Below are positions 26,601 to 38,600 of a DNA stretch of 64,000 nucleotides, piece after piece (within the stretch, counting starts at the first letter, position 1; each line of letters begins with the position of its first letter). The translations under genes were made by a program, and so were the position numbers. Below the pieces are notes generated by a model. It was not told where the DNA came from. It made no database searches and saw nothing but the letters and a program-made list of their open reading frames with translations. Source of the DNA: Heliocidaris erythrogramma (lineage: Eukaryota > Echinodermata > Echinoidea > Camarodonta > Echinometridae); assembly GCA_025617745.1 (NCBI GenBank), contig CM046853.1, forward strand, positions 6,444,873-6,508,872, in the 5' to 3' direction.

Positions 26601-29600
26601 GGAACGTGGAGTTATTCCAACTCACATGGTTGTACCGCAAACCTTTTTTCTGAAAGACTGATATATATTGCAGGAGTCAAAGAACATCACAAAGAAGATA
26701 CCATTTTACGAATACATGATTTACTGTAGAACATGTTATTTATATTAATATCTTTTTAATGAAACATGTTGTATTATACTTCTTGCTTCACTTTTCTGCT
26801 TTACGTAATTTACTATTTCTAGATCAATCTGTGGCAATGTTCACTGCTAAAATTGCTTCTTTTCGAAAGCCATTACAAGTTCTGACAAGGAGCATGGGGG
26901 ATGGTTAATGGAAGTCTTTACATCGAAATTACTGCAAACCTCACTTATGACCAGACAAAACAAAATGCATGTACCCTTTTTTCCCTGTTACTGTCTCTGG
27001 AGTTCTGTACTTTGTTCATCCAGTTGGACACCCGATCATTGAGACCACATCCTCCATTCTCAGGACGGGTAACGTCCGAGGCTTTGTAGATGATTGAATG
27101 GGCTTCTCTATCTGGGAGACTAGATTCATCCAAGTGGTACTTGGCTTGCTCAATGTGGTATTCATCATCCTCATCATAGATGATACCTTGGAACATGCCA
27201 TTGGTGATGCCTCCATGGACTTTACTCTTGGGCTTATCTGAAAGACATCATACAGGAACAATAGAGGTACATGAATGATACAGTGCAAGGATAAAAGATA
27301 TTTCATCATTTTTCTACTTATAATAATAGTGATAATAATAATTAATAATAATTAATATCAATGGGAAGAAGAAGAACAAAGAAGAAGAAGAAGAAGAAAA
27401 AGAAAAAGAAGAAGAAAAAGAAGAAAAAGAAAAAAGAAGAAAAAGAAGAAGAAAAAGAAGAAAAAAGAAGAAAAAAAGAAAAAGAAGAAAAAGAAGAAGA
27501 AAAAGAAGAAGAAAAAGAAGAAAAAGAAGAAGAAAAAGAAGAAGAAAAAGAAGAAGAAAAAGAAGAAGAAAAAGAAGAAGAAAAAGAAGAAGAAAAAGAA
27601 GAAGAAAAAGAAGAAGAAAAAGAAGAAGAAAAAGAAGAAGGAGGAGGAGGAGGAGGAGGAGTGCTGTCCATTTTTTTTCCTATCAGCTTGTTTTATATAT
27701 ATACAGTTAACAACAAAATTATTCATACCCCTTGGAAAATTCTAGTTTTTTGCATTTTTGCTAAAAATGAATGGTTAACTGAATTTAATTGCACATCACT
27801 TGAATACATTTAGTTATCATCTGCAAATGAATGCTGTTTCTGGTTTCACCTCATTTGCATAACAATAGAAAAGGTGAATTATCCAAACTGGGTGATGTTC
27901 AAAATTATTCATACCCTTGGTGATCTATTGACTTTGTCAATCAGTATGAATCCAGTCCTTGTGATTAATGCTCGTAACACTTTCTTCACACTGTCACAAT
28001 GCCTCTTGAGGTCTCTACTGAGATATCAGGCCAATACCTGGTCTCCAATGGCCCAATCTCCTTGAGGATGTTGTCCATACATGCCATCACCTGGTCTTCA
28101 GGGGATTCGATGGATTTAAAGCAGATTTTGTGTTTGCAGGTGGTGTAGTTTTAGACGTCATGAGGATAGGACTATGATATTGATATTTTCGTTAATATTC
28201 CTTACATTTTAATGACAATTCTGTATTGAAACAAAGCACTCTTCCTGGAGAGACTTCCCTAGAGGCATTCACTGTTGCACTGTCAAGGGAAGGTATTTCC
28301 TGATACTTTTGTTCCATTATTATTAAGAATGTTTAGGGAGGCCATGGTAGTTGTCTAAAGGTTGGATGGTGCCAATTTTATCAGTTTATTCAGTTACACT
28401 GATTGACACATTTTTTATATGGACACCTGCAAGTGGGTACTCTAGTGAAGCTTAAAATACTGATCTTTATGTTCCAGTGCACTGTCAAAGTGGTAGCATT
28501 TTGTGCACTGCAGCTGGTAACATGGAGGGCATATGGTATAAATTTGGTTTACATTCATTTTGATATTAAGGATTGTAGCTTTCATACCAAAGATACAAAG
28601 AATATACCATTATGAAGATTGATATACAGTAACAGTCAATGTGGGATGTGTATGGTACTCAAAGGTTACATTTTTTTTTTACTGTTATTCATGGTGACCT
28701 GACGTTAGAGTCATGCAATGACTGTAATATCACCAATATGGCCTTCCTGAGCACTATGGTTAAGAATGGGGCCAATGAATAAAGGTGAACCCTCCCACAG
28801 GCAGTGCAAAAGGGAAGGGCTCTTCAGGAATGGTGCTTTGCTTCATAAGTAGATACAGAATTTTCATTAAAATGCATGGAATAAATGACCAAAAATTTCA
28901 ATATCATAGTCCTGTCATCATGAAGTCGATAACTGCATCACCTGTAGGACACGAAATCTAATGAACTCCCTGAAGGTCAGGTGAAGGCATGTGTGGACAC
29001 ATCCTCAAGGAGATTGAGCCATTGGAGAACAGGTACTGGCCTGATATCCCAGCAGAGACCCATCCGGAAGCCTTGTGACGGTGTATTAAAATAAAGTGAA
29101 TTACAAGCATTAATCACAAGGATCGGATTCATACTGATTGACAAAGTCAATAAATCACCAAGGGTATGAATAATTTTGAACATCGCCCAGTTTGGATAAC
29201 TCACCTTTTCTATTGTTATGCAAATGAGGTGAAACCGGAAACGGCATTCATTTGCAGATGATAACTAAATGTATTCAAGTGATGTGCAAGTAACTTCATT
29301 TAACCATTCATTTTTAGGAAAAATGCAAAAAACTATAATTTTCCAAGGGGTATGAATAATTTTGTTGTTAACTGTATATACTGCATTTGTGTAGGGTTTG
29401 TTAGGTTTTGTTTGTTTCTGTTTAAGGTTCTATATGTATTACAATATTGTATTGAGTTAAACGTGTAACATGACTGCAATACTATTAATCTACACATGGT
29501 TGGCTGTCTCGACAAGACCAGCACCTGGTCTTTTAATGGTCATCCCTATTCCTTTTATAGTTAAAATCCTGTATTGCATTTTATTGAATATTTAATCTCT

Positions 29601-32600
29601 ATATTATACTGTTTTAATGTATCTATTTCAAGTTTGTATACTTTTTATCGGAATTTGAATAAACTGAATTGAATTGAATTGAATTGAATTGAATTGTTTT
29701 GCATTTCCAAGATAGCATATAATATTATTGTATACATGTAAGTCGAGTTTCGTTCAAAGCGGGCTTTGTAGAACAGAATAAAGATTGTGTTATCAGTATG
29801 CATTTTCTTCATCATCTGTAAGAAGTGCATTCTTTGACTGCACTTCCTCTTTAGCAGTTACATTCCAAGACAGTCAAGTGAATTACAAACTATTGCCCCT
29901 ACATGTAGATACTTGAATATGTCCACTCTTTTTCTACAACAAACTCATGGATAGTTATCGAAGGTCTAGTGTTCGGATTTTTCTGGAAATCTATGGTTAT
30001 TTCATTCATCTTCATGACATTTAGTTTTAGGTGATGACGATCACACCACTAAACAAACATGCTTACAGTTGAGACGTAATTAATTTCACTTGTATTGTCT
30101 GTTTATAGCCAGATATCATTGTCTCATCTGCATACTTGATTATGTTGCAATTTGTAGAAAATATACATTCTTTGAAAATAAAAAGAAAGAAACCCTGGGG
30201 TAATATATCTTATAAATTTTCAAAGAATATAGTCAATTAGTATTAGTCCCATTTGGAGAAAAAGCCCATCAGAAAGTTACTTTATAACTGACCTTATTCC
30301 CTGCAGGGTCTCTCAAAGAGGATTTAATCTGATCCAATTGAAAGAACTGAACAACAGAGTGACATTTAGTGGCTTGGCAAGGCACTTAACTTAATAACAC
30401 ATGAACTTTAGACGAAGGATATCGACTACGATGCCCCACATTTGTGGAAGAAATCCAAACAATTTGGGACCTTTTTTATCATGCAATGGACTATTTAGTT
30501 GCAAACTCTGTGAAAAAAAAATCACCAAATGATCTTCAATGTTGAAAAAAACAACAAAAAAAACAGCGTCTTTTTAATAGGGGCACTCGTTTTTCAGAGA
30601 GGTTCGTTTTTCCGAAGGTTCATAATTCCCAAGATTCGTAATTCCAAAGGTCTGTAATTCCGAAAATGAAAATTTCCCATAGCAGGGGTCCATAATTCCG
30701 AAAATGAAATACGGTTCATAATTCCGAACATTTGATGCATTGCTATTAAAGGTTCATAATTCTGAAAATGAAATAGGGTTCGTAATTCCGAAAATGAAAA
30801 AGGGGTTCATAATTTCCGAAGGTTCGTACATCTAAGTCCAAAAATGCAATAGAGCCTTACATAGCTTTTCGGAATTACAAACCTTCGGAATTATGAACCC
30901 TATTTCATTTTCGAAATCATGAACCATCGGAGTAACGAACCTATGGAAATATGAACCTTCGGAAAAATAACATATAACCCTTTTGAATATGTTACTTCCT
31001 TTAATCAAATGAAGAGATAGGTTTCAAAACAATATCACATTACTCATGTTTTGAAGAGTGTTTTGTTATTGTATGAAAACAATGCAGACAATTAATAATG
31101 TAAGCATAATACACATTTATAAATTTCATAATTTACGTATGAAAATTAATTCACATAAATGGATGTGAATAGCAATAGTAATAAAATGATTAGGTCTGCA
31201 TGCTTCATATACATTATACATGGAAAAGAGAAAGAGTTAGTTAAGGAGGGAGGGAAAGAGAATGAGAAAGCAAGAATATGTAGAGACAGAGAAAGAGAGA
31301 GCTCGGGTAAGTGGAAGAGAGACATGTCCATACGTAGTTTAATGACACAGTTTATGTTTCACTTTTCATTGTAATTCCCAACTCACAAACCGTACACTGT
31401 TGTGGTGTAATGTTTCACACAAGTTCCGTCATACATAAATATTATTCTTCTCCCAGGAAGTGCTCTGAAACTAACCTCATGATATGCATGGATTGACAAC
31501 AATAAAGCAGTAAACAATGGCAATAATGACTGGCATACATGAAATTATATGCTATACATGTACCCACCCAAGAAAGTAAGTTTCCCTTGACACTTTTCAA
31601 TATAACTCGAGAAATGTTAGATGAAATCTCTTCATTCAAAAAGCAAAGTATGCAGAATTTTCCTACCCAAGTTTTGACTGGTTATTTGTGCACATTTGAG
31701 TATGTTTTCATAATGAAATCATGTTTTTTATTGCAGGCAGTACAAGGAAAAAAGTTGCACTTTGCTATTTACAATGCAATGCAGAATGTACATGTCTGTA
31801 TTCTATTCAATTCTTTTGTTCATGTACAGGCACATAACTTGTCATTGAAAATTCATGATTTTTATGAAGTTTCATGAATCTGGATGGCAAATCAGCCATC
31901 TTTATATGAACTTAAGATGAAAAGAATTGAAAAGAATTGAAACGAGTTGTCACATGTAAATCATGGATTGCATTATGAAACATACAGTGCAACTATTTTC
32001 CTTCCACCAACTGCAATAAAAACCATACATGTAATTTCACTATGAATCAATTGTTCAAAAATCACCAAAGAAAATGTGGGTAGGAAAATTCTGCATATTT
32101 TGCATTTAGAATGAACAGATTTCATCAAATAATTCTCACTTTTTGGTCGTTTAAAAACACAGTTAAGCAAATCAAATAGCCCTAAAGCATATTTTAGTAC
32201 TGAATCAGAAACATTTCACTATGAGGGACATAGATCATGATAGCTCACCTAACAATATATCGATTTCAACGTTTTGTGTTGAATACTTGATTAATCTGTT
32301 GGTTAGTTTGAGTAGTAGATTCTCCATAAATTACACGCCAACTGAATTTTCAGTTGGGCAAAAACAGTTTGCGTTGTATACTTCATCCATTTGATGTTTT
32401 ATTTGGGTTGTATATTATCCCTAAGCTAAGCGCCGAATCAATTTTCGATTCAATATTTAAAATGTATTTTGCGTCTTATTTCTAATTTATTTTTTGTTTT
32501 ATTTGGATTGTATATTATCCATTAGTTACGCGCCAAATCAATTTCTATCTACACTGTGAAATCAAATTTCACAGTGTATCACTGAATAGTTGAATAGAAA

Positions 32601-35600
32601 ATGGACTTTTTGTAAAATTTGTAATGGACATGATACAAAATGGACGAGGATTCTTTTTACTCTTTTATGGTTAAATACAGTGCAGGATCCAGGGTTTTGT
32701 GAGGGAGGGGCAATTTTCTGACCAAAAAAGAAAGAAAAATAGGCAGTCAGCATTTTTTGTTGTCATTTTACTCAAAAATTCTCGAACAAACAACAACAAA
32801 AATCTTCAGTTTTTTATTGGGGTGTCTTTTTTTTGGGGGGGGGGGGGGAGGGGGGGGGGGGGGGGGGGGGTAGGGAAGGAGGCCCCATCCCCCTGAATCT
32901 GCCCCGGGTTCAATGCATCAGTGATGCAACTCAAAATCTGTTAAATTTTGAGTAGACTTTAATAATTACCTGAAAGAAAATATTTGATACAAGTCTTTAA
33001 GTCCATGATCATAAAATAGACAAACCACAGACTGAGATATATATTAACAACCTCATAGTCCACTTAAAATACCACATAATCATTCACTTTTCATTGTCTT
33101 CTCCAACACTATTAAAACCAGAAGGCCTACTTTTTATAATTCATGGATCAAATGTCATACTATACAAATTTATAACTTTTAAATGCCTTCTTATCCAAAT
33201 AAAATAATTGTGCATATCCTCTGAAGGTAACAGAAATATCCCGTTCAGCGAAAAGCAAGTACATTGTGCATATCCTCTGAAGATGGAAGAGGAACAGAAT
33301 TGTTCTGTTTGGAAGATCAGGTTTAGGAATACTAATGAGCCCATTCTCTTGGATCTTGTGCCGCCAAAGCGTGAGAACATGTTTTCTTTCTTGGGGCAAT
33401 AGAATTATTAAGATGAACTTCTCCAGAGGGCACAGTGTATAATGAAAACAATCCTGCATCCTTTCCACATCCTTTCATGTGCCGATATTCATCTAGGCAG
33501 AGCACTTATGGATAGAGAACTGAGAAGAAGTATCTCCAACCCATATGAGGAACACCAATATCAATGTTCTGGGGAGCGTTTCATGAAAGGAAGTTGTCGG
33601 ATATTTCATCCGACAACTGTTATAAGCTACTGAAATCCTTGAATCTGATTGGCTGAGAGCAAATTTGTCGGATAAAATATCTGACAAGTCCTTTCATGAA
33701 ACGCTCCCCTGTTTACATTCGTGGCTTCCTCTTGACTCATTCAAGAACTCTACATAAATCTAACTTTTTGACAAATGTAGATTATTCTTCTACATGCATG
33801 CTATACTACAACATTCTTTCAGAATATCAATCAACTATTGTACATGGTTGTAGTATTAATAATTGTCTGTCCAACTACATGTAAATATTTTTGATTCAAT
33901 TCACAGTGAATTACTAAGAATGTACATGGACATGCATGCACTCTTATAAATTCAAGAAAAATAATCAAAGACTTTCAGATATTAAATTACTGCTACATTT
34001 ATATCTATCAATTTATTCCTCTTCCTCTAACAAGAGCCCCAGGGGGCACAACGCTCACCTGAGGTGGATCAATTCACATCTGGTGCATGTTCTCTCTAGC
34101 ACATGAACAACTTTCATTCTTCATCTATAGAGGTATCTCTATACACAATACCAAGTCTGAGCTTCCTACCAAGTTCGGTTAAATTCCAATCATGGGTTTT
34201 GGAGAAGAAGCTGAAAATGTAAAAAGTTTATGGATGGCGGACAACTTGCTCCACCCCCCCCCCCCCCTTCCAGTATGTTACCCCCACAGACCCCCTATAG
34301 GGCCACCCAGAAAAAAATCTCCATACACAATACCAAGTCTGAGCTTTTCCTGGTTCTGGAGAAGATGTTTGAAATTTACATAGCTTTTACACTTGGGGGC
34401 CCTCCCCTGGGCCCCTTGGCCCCCTGGGGGCCACATGTACCATTTTAGCAACTTTGGATCCCCTACCCCTAAGGATGATTCCTACCAAGTTTGGTTGAAT
34501 TCTGATCATGTGTTTTGGAGAAGATCAGAATGTACATTTTGCCTGGCAGCGCCCCCCCCCCCCCCCCCCCCCAGTATGTTACCCCCACAGGGCCCCTATA
34601 GGGCCACTCAGAGAAATTTCATGAACAACATTCATTCTTCATCTATAGAGGTATCTCCACACACAATACCAAGTCTGAGCTATGCCTGGTTCTGGAGAAG
34701 AAGATGTTTGAAATTTACATAGCTTTTACAATTGGGGGCCCTCCCCCTGGGCCCCCCTAGGGGCCACATGTACCATTTTAGCAACTTTGGGTCCCCTACC
34801 CCTAAGGATGATTCCTACCAAGTTTGGTTGAATTCCGATCATGTGTTTTGGAGAAAATCAGAATGTACATTTTGCCTGGCAGCGCCCCCCCCTCCAGTAT
34901 GTTACCCCCACAGGGCCCCTATAGGGCCACTCAGAGAAATTTCATGAACAACATTCATTCTTCATCTATAGAGGTATCTCCATACACAATACCAAGTATG
35001 AGCTATGCCTGGTTCTGGAGAAGAAGATGTTTGAAATTTACATAGCTTTTACAATAGGGGGCCCTCCCCCTGGGCCCCCCTGGGGGCCACACGTACCATT
35101 TTAGCAACTTTGGGTCCCCTACCCCTAAGGATGATTCCTACCAAGTTTGGTTGAATTCCCATCATGGGTTTTGGAGAAGAAGATGAAAATGTAAAAAGTT
35201 AACGGACGACGGACGACGGACGACGGACGACGGACGACGGACGACGGACGACGCACGACGGACGACGGACAAATTTCCATCGCAATAGCTCACTCGAGCC
35301 ATAGGCTCAGGTGAGCTAAAAAGGGAAGTCCACCCTGATATTAGAAAGCAGATTTTAAAAGCAGAAAAATGAGTGTGAAGTTTGAGCAAAATACGATAAG
35401 AAATATGAAAGTTTTCAATTTTTAAAGCTGCAATCAATAAAACACAGAGTGGCAACTCAGTGACATACATGTATCTTACAAGGTCCTCTACTCCTCTCTC
35501 ATTTTCTCTGTACTGAATGTCATAAACTTCCATTTTCTTAGTTGTTGATTAAGGAATATTGCTTTGGTTCAGACACATATTGCACTATGAACATGGTGAA

Positions 35601-38600
35601 CAAAGAAGCGGACATAATATAAAGCTCCACATTGTACCTTCCACAATTGCTCTGGTAGACAAAAGAACATCCCTTCATTGCTATTATGCAAAAATATGCA
35701 GAACAGGTGTCACATGCATATTCACCTATTCTGTACTGATTTTACATAATAGCAATGAAGGGATGTTCTATTGTCTACCAGAGCAATTGTGGAGGGTACA
35801 ATGAGGAGCTGTGTATTTTGTCCAGTCTCTTTGTTATCGTGTTCATAGTGTTGGTATGTGTAATGATTACATGTATATCTACAGGTAGGGTGCATGTATG
35901 ATTAAATATTAAAAAAAAAAATTATGATTTATTTAGTACCTGCAGGGTAAAAGGGAAAGCGCTTCACAAGATATGTGCACAGCCGCTGAGAAACAACACA
36001 TCGCTTCCGCTCTTGTTTCGAATGGATACCCGCGTTCCTTCCTTAACCGCGTCGCTAAGAAGAAGAAAGCCATCGATAAGGAAGTTGTGAATTACAAGTC
36101 TACCGTTGTTCTTCTGTTTGTCGATTCTATTTCTCACCAGCTCCGCCGACACCTAGAGAAGCATAGCATACGCGCCGTTTTCAAGTCCGACACCACTATT
36201 CGTAACCAGCTAGTCCACCCAAAGGACCCCACGCTACCCGGCAGACTCCACGGCGTTGTCTACAAGATTCCATGCGGGACTTGCGACAAGGTCTACATTG
36301 GCGAAACAGGTAGACCCGTAAATGAAAGAATGCTAGAACACCGCAGAGATGTCTTGCAGCGGCGATTGTCCACATTGCCTGACGAAGACTAGCAGTTAGC
36401 GGGCGAAACGTCGCAACCCTCGTTTGCTCCTTCGTGTGACAACAGATCAACTTATACTCTTTATATGTCACAGAGTTGCATATTTAAGTTTGATCGATTA
36501 TAAATTAATAACTTTTTTATTTTTTATTGGATTTTGCTCAAAGTTGCACTGATCTGTTTCTCTAAATTCTCGATTAAAATCAATTTGATATCAAAGTGGA
36601 CATCTTATTCTAAGTACATGAAGGACTACGTAATTCTAGCTTTTTGCAAAACCACAATGGTGGATCACGCACATATCCAGATTCTACATCTTCTCAATTT
36701 CATTTACATGTTTGCACTACCTAGTTACAAGTATTTATGGTTGTTCTAGCAAATTTGATATACAGTAACTACTTAGTACTATGATCAGACTTTAACAGAA
36801 ATTACAATACACAGTCACAAGCCATGCACGGGACCTGACAAAAAAAAAAAAAAAAAATTTACATCACAATGTACTTTTACGTAGCCTGAAACCATCCCTT
36901 GCCAGTTGTTAGTTTACATGTACATGTATCTCTAACATTATAATAGTAATAATAATAAAAAACCTTCTTGTATAGCGGATATCACGTTATAACGTCCCTA
37001 TGCACTTCCATTAAATAATTATTAAAGATAAAGATAAAGATAAAGATATTAAACAATATCTGAATTATCTGGATGGTTGTTAGAATTAGATCTTTCCTTT
37101 CAGGGGTATATGGTATTAAAGGGAAAGTCCACCCTGGAAAAAGTTATTTGAATAAAAGACAAAAAATGAGAGAAACAGATTAGTTAAATTTGAGCAAAAT
37201 CCAACAAGAAATAAGAAAGTTTTGAGTTTTTAAAGTTGTAATCAATCAAACACAAATTGGCAAATCTGTGACATGTATCTTGCGAGTTCCTCTCCATTTG
37301 CTCTGTAAAAATTGTCATTTTCTAAGTTTTCGATGAAGGAATAGATTTGTTTTAAAGAGGTTTTGTGTAAAAACATAGGAGCAAATCTACGGTGCATGTA
37401 TGATTGAATATTTTATTTAGAGAAAATGGAAATTAATGATTTTTTTTGTACAAACTACAGGGCGAATGGGAGCTCGCAAGATACGTCACAGAGCTGCCAA
37501 TTTGTGTTTACATGTAATTGATTACAACTTCAAATATTCATAATTTTCGTATTTTGCTCAAACCTTCACTAATCATTTCTTTAATTTTTCTGCTTCATTT
37601 AAAATCAACTTTTGTAATCAGGGTGGAATTTCCCTTTAAGTTCCTTACTACTTTCACTTAAGTTGCTCATTTGATGAATACATTCAGCTATTGTTCAGAC
37701 AAAACCATACAGTACATGTACAAATGTATGTACATGCATGATTGTCATCGTGTATGCCTAATAATAAAATTAAAAACATTAAGGCCCGGCGCACACTGCA
37801 CGATCTGACTACCATGCGATTTTGGGAAAAGTTGTTATAACATTTAATATGAACCTTCAAACATGTAAAATCTTCGTGATCAAAGTTCCAAATAGTAGTA
37901 TTAATACTAAAATTGAAATTCCGGGTTACTGCGAGCACCCGTGTAGGAATAAAAGCGGATTCAATTCCAAATCGTAATGACGTCATACCAATCTTGCGAT
38001 CGACTAAGATTTGAAGCCGATTTGGCCTTTGCTCTAACCAGAAGAATTGCAGTTAACCAAAATTTTGATATTAGTATTCGTATCATTATTCCGAACTTCA
38101 AAGGAGATAATTTCACTTTTTTAAACTTTCACATTTAATGCAAACTGCTATTTGATCGAAAATCGGGTCGCAGTCGGATCGTATAGTGTGCGCCGGGCTT
38201 AACATAAATTTGTATTCCCCACAAAAACATATATATATATACAGCTAGGAGCACAAAGTACATGTAAATGTATGTACACATGGAGAGGCACTGGTGAAAG
38301 ATTCGCTGGCAGTATTTGAAGCACGTCATTGATTTGCTTCTAGGATGAGATAAAAATCACTGTCGAGAGTGGGTGACTCGAAGGGGAAATAAGACTTGAA
38401 AGACTGCATCCATTCTAGTATGCCAAGAAAAAGTAAGATGTACAGAGAAAAACACCCTGCATGTCGAGCTCTGCTACGTATGTACATGTATGCAATGGAG
38501 TTGAGGTGACAAGACTTGGAATGATCAATAAACATGTACATGTACATATGTATATGTACATAGGCTACAGTACATGAACATACATACACATGTATGACCT

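Larger units (their letters stand above)
35319..36605. repeat. GTCCACCCTG-family TIR element carrying two nested insertions
   Basis: Left end AAAGGGAAGTCCACCCTGAT, right end near ATATCAAAGTGGACATCTT. Colinear with the simpler copy at 37116-37639 (AAATATGAAAGTTTT, GCATGTATGATT, ATGTCACAGAGTTGC against the matching blocks). The copy here is interrupted by a hairpin at about 35573-35860 and by the Penelope fragment at 35976-36462. Confidence 0.75.

Noticed and set aside
27342..27813. Long ORFs in both directions (poly-K/E, poly-F, poly-S)
   Set aside because: Direct products of the GAA-type repeat. Any frame is open, with no start context or homology.
35973..36392. A functional host gene with a GIY-YIG domain
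   Set aside because: The ATG lies in flanking element sequence. The frame lacks the reverse transcriptase and the end of the nuclease, and is bounded by a target duplication, so it is a truncated retroelement.
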